Notes: a model not told the origin generated them from the sequence alone. A DNA stretch of 64,000 nucleotides from Caballeronia sp. NK8 (GCF_018408855.1 NZ_AP024324.1:186001-250000); one strand, 5' to 3'; shown: positions 35,630 to 44,628, counted from the first letter of the stretch. A program made the numbers and translations.

Positions 35630-36507
35630 GAAACGCTGTGAAATGGCCCGGCGGCGCGCGCTCGGCCGTGATTCTCACCGTCGATTTCAACGACGATCTT
35701 GGCATTCGCACGCAGACGCCGGCTATCGAGGGCCGCGAGAAATCCTTGTCCGTGTGGCGCTATGGCGCGAAGCGCGGCGTGCATCGCCTGCTCGATACAC
35801 TCGCTGAATACGATGTGCCTTCGAGCTGGTTGGTGCCTGGACAGGTCGTGCGAACGCATCGCGATCTCGTCGGGCTTATCGACGCGGCTGGTCACGAAAT
35901 GGGGATAAGCGGCGATGCCTGCGAGGACTTCGACGCGCTCGATCTCGCGCAGCAGAAGCATGCGTTCGATCGCGGGTACGCGGCGCTCGCCGAAGCGCTC
36001 GGGCGTGCTCCAGTGGGCTTTCGTCCGTTCACCGGCAACTGGGCGACGGGCTTCGCCGCGCATTTGAACGCGCGCGGCATCGCATGGACCTCGGCGTGGC
36101 ACGGCGACGACCTGCCTTACTACCAACACGATGCGCCGTTGATCGAATTGCCGCTGCACGTGGAACTCGAAGACGAGCCTTACTTCGCGTTCAATCTCGC
36201 GCCGCCGGTGCCGGTCGGTCAGTCGCGCATCGCGTCGTATCGCGAAGTGCTCGACAACTGGACGCGCGACTTCGAGGCATTTCATCGCTTCGGCCTGTGC
36301 TTCGTGATGCGGTTGCATCCGGAGATCATCGGCACGGCGGGGCGCATCGGCGTATTGCGGTCCCTGCTCGCGACGATGCGCGCACGCGGCGATGTCTGGT
36401 TCGCGACCGGCGCGCAGGCCGCGTCGTGGTGGCGCGAGCGATGCGATGCCAACGAGGCAGGACATCCGGTCGAGATCTTCGAGCGTCACAGGAACACCAT
36501 CGTATGA
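35626..36507 (+). CDS. Polysaccharide-deacetylase-family paralogue lacking metal-binding histidines
   Basis: A 293-residue protein clearly paralogous to its upstream neighbour (shared GFRP-x-TGNW, HGDDLPYY, RIASYREVLDNW, WFATG-x6-WW). The His-x3-His motif is replaced: where the neighbour has HGYRHE this has SGDACE, and the first motif reads VDFNDD instead of FDLDGP. The metal ligands of the fold are thus largely missing, suggesting a non-catalytic partner subunit or a changed chemistry. The gene is intact, in frame and ATGA-coupled on both sides, arguing against decay. No signal peptide is present. Confidence 0.82.
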   Translation: MRNAVKWPGGARSAVILTVDFNDDLGIRTQTPAIEGREKSLSVWRYGAKRGVHRLLDTLAEYDVPSSWLVPGQVVRTHRDLVGLIDAAGHEMGISGDACEDFDALDLAQQKHAFDRGYAALAEALGRAPVGFRPFTGNWATGFAAHLNARGIAWTSAWHGDDLPYYQHDAPLIELPLHVELEDEPYFAFNLAPPVPVGQSRIASYREVLDNWTRDFEAFHRFGLCFVMRLHPEIIGTAGRIGVLRSLLATMRARGDVWFATGAQAASWWRERCDANEAGHPVEIFERHRNTIV

Positions 36508-37880
36508 ACAAGCGAGAGCACTTTCTGTCGGAACGGCTTGCGAACTTCATCGCGGACTCGTCGTTCGATGATCTGCCGCCTGAGGTCGTCGAGAAGGCAA
36601 AACGGCATCTGCTCGATACGCTCGGCGCAGCGCTCGCCGGCGCGCGCACCGAGCCGGCGCGCGTTGCGCGCTCGGTGATGGACTCGACCGGCGACGCCAT
36701 CGTTTGGGGCACATCGCGACGCACGCATGCACGCGATGCCGCGTTCATCAACGGCATCGCGGCGCATGCGCTCGAACTCGACGATTCCGGCGGTTGCGAT
36801 CACTCGGGCGCGGTCGTCGTGCCGGCGGTGTTTGCGGCGCTGAACCGTGTCGAGCGGCCCGTATCCGGCCGGGAGTTGCTGCACGCGATCGTGCTCGGCT
36901 ACGACATCGCGCGGCGTGTGCTCGAAGCGTGCGGCGGCTACCCGGCGCACAACGGACGCGGCTGGCATTCGACGATGACCTGCGGCGTATTCGGCGCCGC
37001 CGCCGCGAGCGCGCGCGTGCTCGGTCTCGATGCGCGCGGCATCGGCGCGGCGCTCGGGCATGCGGCGAGCTTCGCGGGAGGACTCTGGGGCTTCATCCAC
37101 GACGGGTCGCAGACCAAGCGCCTGCATTCCGGACGCGCGGCGGAAGGCGGCCTCACGGCGGCGTTGCTCGCGGCGCAGGGTATGAGCGGCGCGAGCCGCG
37201 TTTTCGAGGACGTGTGGGGCGGCTTCCTGCGCACGTTCGCGCCCGATTCGGCGAGCCCCGAAGCGCTCGTCGCGGAACTCGGCGCGAACTGGAAGATCAT
37301 GCGCTGCTCGATCAAGCCGCATGCGTGCTGCCGCAGCATTCATTCGGCGCTGGATGCGCTCATCGAACTGAAGAAGGGTGGAACGGTCGCGCATGTGCGC
37401 GTGAAGCTCAGCGAATTCGTGCACGGGATGTGCGGCGACCGCGCGCCGGTCAATCTGGCATCGGCGCAAATGAGCATGCCCTATGCGCTCGCCGCTGTAC
37501 TCGTGTTCGGCCATGCGGGCATCGAGGCGTTCACCGGACGCGCGCGCGGGGACGAGCGCGTCGCGTCGATGATGCAGCGCATCGTGCTCGAGCCGGATGC
37601 ATCGCTGGCCGATCTCGACGAGCCCGAAGTCACGGTCACGTACGTCGACGGCACGGTGCGCTCGCTTCGGGCGACGATTCCGCTGGGCGACCCGCGCCGT
37701 CCACTGGACGATACGCAACTGCTGACGAAGTACCGGAGCCTCGCGGCCGATGTGATCGGACACGATGCAACCGGTTCGCTGGCACATGCTGTGCTGAGCG
37801 TCGAAGAATGGACGGACGCGAACGTGCTCGAACGTCTGCTCGTGGGACACGCTGGGTCGTACGAGAGCGAAATCAGGTAG
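36504..37880 (+). CDS. MmgE/PrpD-family protein
   Basis: A 458-residue cytoplasmic enzyme of the MmgE/PrpD family (2-methylcitrate dehydratase, cis-aconitate decarboxylase, iminodisuccinate epimerase). Seen are VVEKAKRHLLDTLGAALAG, NGIAAHALELDDSG, AAAASARVLGLDARGIGAAL, HSGRAAEGGLTAALLA and CSIKPHACCRSIHSALDA. It is the last gene of the lyase/importer/deacetylase operon (ATGA overlap with the gene before). No prpB/prpC/prpF is near, so methylcitrate metabolism is unlikely. Iminodisuccinate epimerase is the family member that fits best next to a C-N lyase (inference). Confidence 0.88.
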   Translation: MNKREHFLSERLANFIADSSFDDLPPEVVEKAKRHLLDTLGAALAGARTEPARVARSVMDSTGDAIVWGTSRRTHARDAAFINGIAAHALELDDSGGCDHSGAVVVPAVFAALNRVERPVSGRELLHAIVLGYDIARRVLEACGGYPAHNGRGWHSTMTCGVFGAAAASARVLGLDARGIGAALGHAASFAGGLWGFIHDGSQTKRLHSGRAAEGGLTAALLAAQGMSGASRVFEDVWGGFLRTFAPDSASPEALVAELGANWKIMRCSIKPHACCRSIHSALDALIELKKGGTVAHVRVKLSEFVHGMCGDRAPVNLASAQMSMPYALAAVLVFGHAGIEAFTGRARGDERVASMMQRIVLEPDASLADLDEPEVTVTYVDGTVRSLRATIPLGDPRRPLDDTQLLTKYRSLAADVIGHDATGSLAHAVLSVEEWTDANVLERLLVGHAGSYESEIR

Positions 37881-38135
37881 TGGCCACTGGATCTACCGTC
37901 AGGCTAAGGGGCGCGCTCCTGAAGGCCCGTCACACAGCGGATGGGCGGCTCTGGCTAGCAAGGGCCGATTGTCGCACCGTCGGCCTGCTTCGGAGAATTG
38001 CTTGAATTTATGTCACAATATGCCTTAAATTTAATGCGACCACGCCTCTATGCGCTTGCGTGGATTGGTCGCTTTGCGGGTGTGGGGCGAACGACATCTC
38101 AGGTCAACGGCTCTGCATGAATCAGGAGCAACACA

Positions 38136-38336
38136 ATGAGCAGGATCGTTAATTCGCTTTGGAAGGCGATTCATGCGATAGGGCGGGATCGACTACTTAT
38201 GGGACTGATAGCGCTGGCATTGATTGCGGGCGCGGGGATTGCCATCGCAAGCAAGGTGAAGATGGCCTTCGACAAGAACGGATTGGAAATCTGTCTCATC
38301 TGCTCGGAGGTCGGGCATACGCGATCGCCCGATTAG
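38136..38336 (+). CDS. Small single-helix membrane protein of unknown function
   Basis: A 66-residue product. GGAG stands eight bases before the ATG. One transmembrane helix (about residues 20-42, RLLMGLIALALIAGAGIAIA) follows a basic/aromatic N terminus; the C-terminal part has two Cys (EICLICSEVG). No family is recognised. It lies alone after an AT-richer gap. Coding status rests on ribosome-binding site and helix only. Confidence 0.5.
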   Translation: MSRIVNSLWKAIHAIGRDRLLMGLIALALIAGAGIAIASKVKMAFDKNGLEICLICSEVGHTRSPD

Positions 38337-38574
38337 TGAATCGATAACGATCGCGCGTGAGACCGTTTCGTCATACCTCACGACGATACGCTCATCCACG
38401 CGGTCGAGTTTGCAAATCCCTACCTGTTGACGCGGTAACGACATGTCGTAGCGGGCTTCGAGTGAAAGAATCTGTAACCACTTGAATCTCACTGTCGCTG
38501 TGCTCCGTATGCGCAATGAGAGGTCGGCGGCTCAGCCGAAGCCGTGGGCGCGCGAATCAGCGGGGAGCATTCTG

Positions 38575-39333
38575 ATGCTTGGAAATTACGATCGTATCGT
38601 CGTCATGGGCTTTTGGATTGTCGGGGTATCAATCCTCGGCTTATTCGCATTGTTCCAGCACCATGAGCAGCATGCGATCGAACCGGTATGGTCATCCCGG
38701 CAACAGTCATCAGTGGTGACGGGCACCGTTGGTTCCTTGTCGCCCACGACGAATGTCCATCCGGTACGCGCTGTTACGGACGAACGGGAGGATATCGACG
38801 CCGATAAGCCGGTCACGGCCGAAATGACGTCGAGCGTCGGTGGTCCGGATGCTGCCGATGAACTGGATTCGAGTCCGCGAGAGGCGAGCTCGCAGGCTTC
38901 GAATGTCGAAAGAGGGAGGCCGGAGCGCGCGATCACGCAGCAGCCGCGACGGCCTGCCGAGCGCAAGCATGCAGCGCCGCAGAGCAATGAACGCGCGGGA
39001 AGCGCACACGACAATACTGTCTCCTCCGGGCATCATGAAGCGGAGATCGATCATGCGGAAAGCCCGAATCGTGACGCAATGCTACCTGTGCAGCCTGCGA
39101 TGGCGAACTCAGCACTGCGGGCGTTGCCGGAGGATGCGACGGCTCAGCCTGCGATCCAGAGCCGGCCGCTTCCGGTCGACGTTTCGCCGCCCTTGCCAGC
39201 GACACCGCCGCCAAAATCCCGGCAGGATGTGCAAGACGAACTTCGCAAGGCGCGGTTGAACGGTTCGCTTCCCAGATTCGGCAATCCGGACCCCTACGGT
39301 CCGGGCGGATCGCCGAGTTCGGCTGACAGATAG
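38575..39333 (+). CDS. Membrane-anchored Pro/Gln-rich protein with DUF4148-like tail
   Basis: A 252-residue protein with one N-terminal anchor helix (about residues 7-28, VVMGFWIVGVSILGLFALF). About 180 residues of polar, low-complexity sequence rich in Pro, Ala, Glu, Ser, Arg follow. The C-terminal SRQDVQDELRKARLNGSLPR resembles the DUF4148 motif of the genes at 1598 and 1936. ATG 38575 has GGAG at seven bases. Its last 40 bases overlap the end of the convergent LysR gene. Function is unknown; an envelope role is inferred. Confidence 0.65.
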   Translation: MLGNYDRIVVMGFWIVGVSILGLFALFQHHEQHAIEPVWSSRQQSSVVTGTVGSLSPTTNVHPVRAVTDEREDIDADKPVTAEMTSSVGGPDAADELDSSPREASSQASNVERGRPERAITQQPRRPAERKHAAPQSNERAGSAHDNTVSSGHHEAEIDHAESPNRDAMLPVQPAMANSALRALPEDATAQPAIQSRPLPVDVSPPLPATPPPKSRQDVQDELRKARLNGSLPRFGNPDPYGPGGSPSSADR

Positions 39334-40304
39334 CGAGCAGACGCGCTGCATCCGCCCTGTTCGCGCAGGTGCTGGATCAACCGCGTCACTGCCGCCGATA
39401 AAGCCCGTCCGCGCAGCGTCAACAGCCCAAGGTTCACCATCGGCAGGGGCAACTCCACCGGCAACACGGCCACCATCGCGTAACGGGCGTAGTACTGCGC
39501 CACGTCCTCGGGCACCACCGAGATCATGTCCGAAGCTTCGATCATCGCGGTCGTGGCAAGCAGGTTGGAGGTCTCGATGACGTCGAGCGTGTCGGTCATG
39601 CCGGCGAGCGCCAGGATGTTCTCCACGCGCAGGCGCATCGGGCTTCCGACGGGATGGAGAATCCAGGTCAGCGTCACGAGATCCTTTAGCGCCAGTTTGT
39701 CGATCCGGGTGGCGGGATGCTGCGGCCTGCCGATCACGCGCATGTGCTCGGGCGTGCCGAACAGTTCCACCTCGACTTCCGGATGACTGCTCCGGTCGGG
39801 CAGACGGCCGATCACCACATCCAGATCCCCACGGATCAGCGACGGCAACAGCATGTCGCTGGTGCCCACATCGACGGAAATCCGCACCCGCGGGTTATCC
39901 GCCTTGAACGCCAGCAGGCTGCGCGTGATGAGCGAGGGCACCGGCCCGACCACCGTCCCGATGCGCGCGAGCCCCGCCGCGCCTGCCGCCAGTTCCCTGA
40001 TTTCCGATTCGGCATGGCTGAACTCGTGGACTACGCCCTGCGCGAAACGAATGAGCACTTCGCCGAACGCAGTCGGCTCCATGCCGCGCGGCAGACGCGT
40101 GAACAACGGTACGCCGATGCGCTCTTCGAGTTGCTGCAGAAGCAGGCTCGCCGCGGGCTGCGTGGTGTGCATCGCTGCCGCCGCCTTGCGAAGGTTGCGG
40201 TACTCGGCCAGCGCATTGATCAGGGCGATCTGGCGACTGGAAATCTTCAGCGGCGCATGTGTCGGCGCGACGACGGCCGCCGGGTCGGGGAGGTCGGAAG
40301 ACAT
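39294..40304 (-). CDS. LysR-family regulator divergent from fucD
   Basis: A 336-residue regulator. The DNA-binding domain lies at about residues 22-80 (SSRQIALINALAEYRNLRKA; AAAMHTTQPAASLLLQQLEE) and the effector domain follows. The ATG 40304 was chosen over one at 40361, since it gives the usual N terminus and leaves room for a promoter. It diverges from fucD, with a long inverted repeat (ATATGAAT...ATTCATAT) in the gap, and is similar to GbpR/CbbR-type sugar-acid regulators. Regulation of fucD is inferred from the layout. Confidence 0.9.
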   Translation of the reverse strand: MSSDLPDPAAVVAPTHAPLKISSRQIALINALAEYRNLRKAAAAMHTTQPAASLLLQQLEERIGVPLFTRLPRGMEPTAFGEVLIRFAQGVVHEFSHAESEIRELAAGAAGLARIGTVVGPVPSLITRSLLAFKADNPRVRISVDVGTSDMLLPSLIRGDLDVVIGRLPDRSSHPEVEVELFGTPEHMRVIGRPQHPATRIDKLALKDLVTLTWILHPVGSPMRLRVENILALAGMTDTLDVIETSNLLATTAMIEASDMISVVPEDVAQYYARYAMVAVLPVELPLPMVNLGLLTLRGRALSAAVTRLIQHLREQGGCSASARYLSAELGDPPGP

Positions 40305-40348
40305 ATGAATTCTGGTATCGATAGATACGGATCGACAATTATTCATAT
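40303..40348. promoter_or_regulatory. Inverted repeat between LysR gene and fucD
   Basis: ATATGAAT (40303-40310) and ATTCATAT (40341-40348) are perfect 8-bp arms 30 bases apart; a TATCGATA palindrome lies between. The left arm covers the LysR start codon. This is a plausible two-site LysR operator giving autorepression and fucD activation. Confidence 0.4.
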
Positions 40349-40398
40349 ATCGCACGGACATGTACAGTCCAGTTCACTTCAAGCGAGCCACGACACAC

Positions 40399-41715
40399 AT
40401 GAACACGCGAATCACCCAAATCGAAGTCCGCGACATCCGGTTTCCCACGTCGAAGTCTCTCGACGGCTCCGACGCGATGAACGCCGCGCCCGATTACTCG
40501 GCGACCTACGTGGTTCTGCACACGGATTCACCCGACGGCATGGAAGGGCACGGCCTGACGTTCACGATCGGACGTGGCAACGAGATTTGCGTGAAGGCCG
40601 TCGAATCGCTGTCCGGGCTCGTCTCGGGCCTCACACTCGAAGAGATCACCGCCGACATGGGCGGCTTCTGGAAGCGGATCACGTCCGCCGATAGCCAGTT
40701 GCGCTGGCTCGGGCCGGAGAAGGGCGTGATCCACCTCGCCACGGCGGCCATTGTCAATGCGGTGTGGGACCTGTGGGCCAAATCGGCGGGTAAGCCGATC
40801 TGGAAGCTGCTCGTCGACATGACGCCCGAAGCGCTCGTGCAATGCCTCGACTTCAGCTATGTCACCGACGTGCTGACGCCGGAGGAAGCGATCGCGCTGC
40901 TGCGCAGACAAGCATCCGGCAAGGCGTGCCGCGAGGCCGAGATGCTGGAGCACGGCTTTCCCGGCTATACGACCGCGCCAGGCTGGCTCGGCTACTCCGA
41001 GGAGAAGATGCGCCGGCTCGCCCGCGAAGCCGTCGCTGCGGGCTGGACCCACGTCAAGCAGAAGATCGGCGCCGACATCGACGAAGACATGCGGCGCGCG
41101 CAGATCCTGCGCGAGGAGATCGGCTGGGAGCGCGCGCTGATGATGGACGCCAATCAGGTCTGGAGCGTCGATCAGTCGATCGAGGCGATGCGCCGGCTGG
41201 CTGTCTTCGAGCCCTTGTGGATCGAGGAGCCGACGAGCCCCGACGATATTCTCGGCCATGCGCGCATCCGCGAGCGGATCGCGCCGATAGGCGTCGCGAC
41301 CGGCGAGCACTGCCACAATCGCGTGATGTTCAAGCAGATGTTCCAGGCGCGCGCATTCGATTTCTGCCAGGTCGATGCGGCACGTCTCGGCGGTCTCAAC
41401 GAGGTCTTGATCGTCCTGCTGATGGCGGCGAAGTTCGGCATCCCGGTGTGCCCTCACGGCGGAGGCGTGGGCCTTTGCGAGTACACGCAGCATATTTCGC
41501 TGTTCGACTACATCGCCGTGGGCGGGTCGCTCGAGAATCGCGTGCTCGAGTATGTCGATCATCTGCACGAACACTTCCTCGACCCCGTGACGATTCGCCA
41601 GGGCCGCTATATGCCGCCCAGCCGGCCCGGCTACAGCGTCGAGATGAAGCGCGACACGCTTGCGCGCTTTCAGTATCCGGACGGGCCCGTCTGGTCGGAC
41701 ATCGAAGCATCCTAG
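40399..41715 (+). CDS. fucD: L-fuconate dehydratase (enolase superfamily)
   Basis: This 438-residue enzyme dehydrates L-fuconate to 2-keto-3-deoxy-L-fuconate in oxidative fucose breakdown. It shows the FucD opening RFPTSKSLDGSDAMN and GHGLTFTIGRGNE. The mandelate-racemase subgroup sites are present: HVKQKIGADID (KxK base), MMDANQVWS (metal Asp), WIEEPTSPDD and ATGEHCHNR (metal Glu), and the later His in CPHGGGVGLCEY. The full set argues for an active enzyme. The fucose dehydrogenase, lactonase and KDF-dehydrogenase partners are not adjacent. It ends ten bases from the convergent TetR gene. Confidence 0.93.
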   Translation: MNTRITQIEVRDIRFPTSKSLDGSDAMNAAPDYSATYVVLHTDSPDGMEGHGLTFTIGRGNEICVKAVESLSGLVSGLTLEEITADMGGFWKRITSADSQLRWLGPEKGVIHLATAAIVNAVWDLWAKSAGKPIWKLLVDMTPEALVQCLDFSYVTDVLTPEEAIALLRRQASGKACREAEMLEHGFPGYTTAPGWLGYSEEKMRRLAREAVAAGWTHVKQKIGADIDEDMRRAQILREEIGWERALMMDANQVWSVDQSIEAMRRLAVFEPLWIEEPTSPDDILGHARIRERIAPIGVATGEHCHNRVMFKQMFQARAFDFCQVDAARLGGLNEVLIVLLMAAKFGIPVCPHGGGVGLCEYTQHISLFDYIAVGGSLENRVLEYVDHLHEHFLDPVTIRQGRYMPPSRPGYSVEMKRDTLARFQYPDGPVWSDIEAS

Positions 41716-41724
41716 GGCGCGGCG

Positions 41725-42483
41725 CTATCTCTCAGCCTCGCCATCACGCTCCAATTGCTTCTGCAGTCCATCCAGCACGACGTCGATATATCGATCGAAG
41801 CTTCGCTCGAGTGCGCGATTGGTTCCTCCCTTCCATCGCACGATGAACGCCTGGTTGGACATGCGCGTCATGTTCGCCGTCAACAGTGGAAACGCATCAC
41901 GTTCAAGCTCTTCGAAACGTGTGCGCAGCCTGCTCTCCCATTCGTCGCGCTCATCGGCGCCGTGGCTGGCGAATTCGAGCGTGACGAATCCGACCATGGC
42001 GGTGATCACGGTGTTGTAGACGTGAATCAGTTCCTCGGATTTGAAGCCCGCCGACAACAACGTCTGAAGTACCGCCTCGACCATCACCGGATTCATACTG
42101 GCGTTCGAAATGATCTGCGACCCGAGCAGCGGCGCGACGTTCGGATGCCGCGCGACTGCCGAACGGTAGCGATGGAACAATTCTTTTAGCCACTCGCGCC
42201 AGCGCCCCGGCGGAAGCGTTGGGGGAACGAGGTCGCCGAGCGCGCGCGTGATGACTTCGACGAGCAATTCGTCGCGGCTCGCGACGTACCAGTAAATGGC
42301 GGTCGGATAGACGCCGAGCTCGCGCGCGACATCGCGCAGGCTGAACGACGTGTAACCCTTGGCGTCGATCAGTGCGAGCGCCGCTTCGACGACACGTTCC
42401 CGCGAGAGCCCCTGATCGCGCGCGGAGCGGCCCCGTCGCTTCTTTTCTGGCGCGGGCGGCGCTGCCTCTTCCTTTTTGCTCAA
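41725..42483 (-). CDS. TetR-family repressor
   Basis: A 252-residue regulator with the HTH in residues about 25-72: LSRERVVEAALALIDAKGY, then LRDVARELGVYPTAIYWYVA. A ligand-binding helical domain (TetR_C type) follows. An N-terminal Lys/Pro-rich tail of 20 residues precedes the HTH. The TTG at 42483 was chosen because GGGAAG stands five bases before it; an in-frame ATG at 42690 would give a 69-residue Arg-rich extension. It is divergent from the HAD-aminotransferase-dehydratase operon, with a TGTAC-N3-GTACA dyad between, which it probably represses. Confidence 0.88.
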   Translation of the reverse strand: MSKKEEAAPPAPEKKRRGRSARDQGLSRERVVEAALALIDAKGYTSFSLRDVARELGVYPTAIYWYVASRDELLVEVITRALGDLVPPTLPPGRWREWLKELFHRYRSAVARHPNVAPLLGSQIISNASMNPVMVEAVLQTLLSAGFKSEELIHVYNTVITAMVGFVTLEFASHGADERDEWESRLRTRFEELERDAFPLLTANMTRMSNQAFIVRWKGGTNRALERSFDRYIDVVLDGLQKQLERDGEAER

Positions 42484-42591
42484 CGTAACTTCCCGAGTTT
42501 CAGTTCGACCGAGCGTCACTCTACTGCAATCGGTGCCCGCACGCGACACGTGCGGGAAAACCCGGCAATCTGCTCGCTTGCGCGATTTAAT

Positions 42592-42604
42592 TGTACGGCG
42601 TACA
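42592..42604. promoter_or_regulatory. Dyad TGTAC-N3-GTACA, probable TetR operator
   Basis: TGTAC (42592-42596), GGC, GTACA (42600-42604): perfect 5-bp arms, in an AT-richer stretch, 108 bases from the TetR start and 119 from the HAD gene start. Position and form are typical of a TetR site controlling both genes. Confidence 0.45.
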
Positions 42605-42723
42605 GTAAATGCAAATCGGCAGCACGGACGTCGCGGGCGCGCCGCTTTGGCTGAACAGAACGCCGCTCGAGCAAGCGGCGCGGCATTCATTTTGATTAGT
42701 CATACTACGCAAAGGATCGGTTC

Positions 42724-43425
42724 ATGAAACCCAGGGCGCTTACTTTCGACTACTTCGGCACGCTCGTCGACGTGACCACGGGAGGCATACGCGGCATCGA
42801 AGCCGTGCTGCAGCATCTCTCCCTCGCTCCGGCGAAATCCGCCGCCGATGTCTACCTCGACTGGGACATGCGCGCGGTCCAGACCTACCGAAGCCACGCC
42901 TATATGCGTTATCGCGTGGTGGCGCAGCATGCGCTCACGGGCTGTCTGGAAGCGCTCGCGCAAGGATGCACCGACGGCCGGGATATGGCGGCGCTGACCG
43001 AGTTGCTGCTCACGCATCTCGTGGAGTCTTCGCCGCCCTTCGACGACGCCGTGGCTTTCCTCGACTGGGCCCGTGAACACTTCACGCTGATGCCCATCAC
43101 CAACATGGACACGGACCTGTGGCGCCGCAGCCGCCTCGTGAGCTACTTCCCGCACGTGACGACGGCTGAAATGGCGCGGGCCTACAAGCCCTCGGAAACG
43201 ATCTTCAAGACCGGGCTCGCGACGCTCGGCCTGAATGCCGACGAGATCTTCCATTGCTCGATCGGCACCTGGGCGGACATCGACGGCGCGAAGCCGCTCG
43301 GCATCCGGGTCGCGTGGATCAATCGCGGCAACGAGCGTCTGGGCGACTGGCAGGCGCGTCCGGACCATGAATTCGCCACGCTCGAACCGGTGCGCGGCTT
43401 ACTGGAACGGCTCATCGAACGGTAA
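42724..43425 (+). CDS. HAD-superfamily hydrolase (haloacid dehalogenase type II-like)
   Basis: A 233-residue cytoplasmic hydrolase. HAD motif I is TFDYFGTLVD (nucleophile Asp in DYFGT), motif II region MPITNMD, motif III AYKPSETIF (Lys), and motif IV HCSIGTWADIDGAK (Asp, with D-x2-GAK). The cap-domain type and the ending are like (S)-2-haloacid dehalogenases, but the second aspartate of phosphatases (DxD) is absent (D-Y-F), as in dehalogenases. The substrate is unknown; as the first gene of a sugar-acid/amino operon it may act on an intermediate. It is divergent from TetR. Confidence 0.85.
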   Translation: MKPRALTFDYFGTLVDVTTGGIRGIEAVLQHLSLAPAKSAADVYLDWDMRAVQTYRSHAYMRYRVVAQHALTGCLEALAQGCTDGRDMAALTELLLTHLVESSPPFDDAVAFLDWAREHFTLMPITNMDTDLWRRSRLVSYFPHVTTAEMARAYKPSETIFKTGLATLGLNADEIFHCSIGTWADIDGAKPLGIRVAWINRGNERLGDWQARPDHEFATLEPVRGLLERLIER

Positions 43426-43438
43426 CAGGAGCACGAAC

Positions 43439-44566
43439 ATGCGTATCCCGGCAATCAAGACTTTCGTTCTATGTATGAGCATCGCGTGTGCGGCTCCGGC
43501 CGTGCGTGCGGACACACTCGTGAAGATCGGCGTGGCGGGTCCGCTGACCGGCTCGCAGGCGGCGAGCGGCAAGGACAATGAACGCGGCGCGAGACTGGCG
43601 GTCGACGACCTGAACGCGAGGCGCATGACGCTCGGCGCTCAGCCGCTCAGGTTCGAACTGATCTCGGTGGACGACCAGTCGGATCCGAAAGCCGGCGTGA
43701 CGGCCGCGCAGAAGCTCGTGGACAGCGGCGTGATCGCCGTCATCGGTCACTGGAATTCAGGCGTGACGATTCCCGCATCGAAGATCTACAACGACGCCAA
43801 GGTAATCATGATCACGCCCGCGGCGTCGAACCCGGCGCTGACCGAGCCGGGCTACCCGTACGTGTTTCGCCTCACCACGGACGACAACGTGCTCGGCGCG
43901 AAGATGGCGGATTACGCGCTCAATACGCTGCATCTGAAGCGCGTCGCGGTGATCGACGACCGCACCGCTTATGGTTCGGGCGTCGCGGATGTGTTCGTCG
44001 CCACGGCGAAGAAACTCGGCATCGATATCGTGACGCGCGAGTACTCGACCGATCACACGGTGGACTTCAAGGCCGTGCTGTCGAAGATCAAGCCGGCAAA
44101 ACCGGACGGCATCTTCTACGGCGGCTACTACGGCCAGGCCGCCTATCTGGCCCGGCAGATGCGCGATCTCGCGGTCAACGGCGTATTGATGGGCGGCGAC
44201 GGCTTGTGCGTCGGCGAATTCCCGCGCCTGGCCGACGGTGCGCTCGACAAGAAGATGTACTGTCCGCAGGGCGGCACGCCGCTCGGCGCATTGCCGGAAG
44301 GCAAGCGTTTCGAGACACGCTTCAAGGCGGCGTATGGCGTGAATCCGGATCAGAAGGGACCGTCGTTCTATGCAGCGACGATGATGATCGGCGACGCAAT
44401 CTCGTCGGCGCAATCGCTCTCTCCCGAAGCGCTCGACAAGACGCTGCATCAGACCACCTTCAATACGCTGTTCGGTCAGGTCCGGTTCGATCAGCGCGGC
44501 GAATGGATCAAGGCGCCAATGACGGTGTACTGGTCGGCGGGCGGATCGATCGTACCGGTCGACTGA
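43439..44566 (+). CDS. LivJ-type ABC substrate-binding protein without permeases
   Basis: A 375-residue periplasmic protein (type I fold) of the branched-chain amino-acid/amide family. A signal peptide ends near residue 24 (AVRADT). It has KIGVAGPLTGSQAASGKDNE, GVIAVIGHWNSGVTIPASKI and ITPAASNPALTEPGYPYVFR, the Leu/Ile/Val-binding hallmarks. AGGAG precedes the start at 43439. No permease or ATPase genes lie within the operon or next to it, so it must share a transporter encoded elsewhere or serve as a sensor. The ligand is unknown. Confidence 0.9.
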   Translation: MRIPAIKTFVLCMSIACAAPAVRADTLVKIGVAGPLTGSQAASGKDNERGARLAVDDLNARRMTLGAQPLRFELISVDDQSDPKAGVTAAQKLVDSGVIAVIGHWNSGVTIPASKIYNDAKVIMITPAASNPALTEPGYPYVFRLTTDDNVLGAKMADYALNTLHLKRVAVIDDRTAYGSGVADVFVATAKKLGIDIVTREYSTDHTVDFKAVLSKIKPAKPDGIFYGGYYGQAAYLARQMRDLAVNGVLMGGDGLCVGEFPRLADGALDKKMYCPQGGTPLGALPEGKRFETRFKAAYGVNPDQKGPSFYAATMMIGDAISSAQSLSPEALDKTLHQTTFNTLFGQVRFDQRGEWIKAPMTVYWSAGGSIVPVD

Positions 44567-44586
44567 CCGCGGGAAGGATGCCGATC

Positions 44587-44628
44587 ATGAACCAACCTCG
44601 AACCATCCAGGAAGCGTATGTCCACTGA
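44587..44628 (+). CDS. Short upstream ORF overlapping the aminotransferase start
   Basis: ATG 44587 starts a 13-residue frame (MNQPRTIQEAYVH) ending in TGA at 44626-44628. It has GGGAAGG upstream at a usable distance and overlaps the aminotransferase start (44618) by 11 bases in another frame. It could couple translation of the aminotransferase to the operon or be a start-site relic. Only the sequence arrangement supports it. Confidence 0.3.
   Translation: MNQPRTIQEAYVH

Noticed and set aside
34775..36507. Deacetylase-fold pair as the missing HpnK
   Set aside because: HpnK is a YdjC-type protein; these have NodB-type motifs, no hopanoid context and are part of another operon.
36504..37880. 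MmgE/PrpD gene as 2-methylcitrate dehydratase
   Set aside because: No prpB, prpC, acnD or prpF genes are near and the operon contents point elsewhere.
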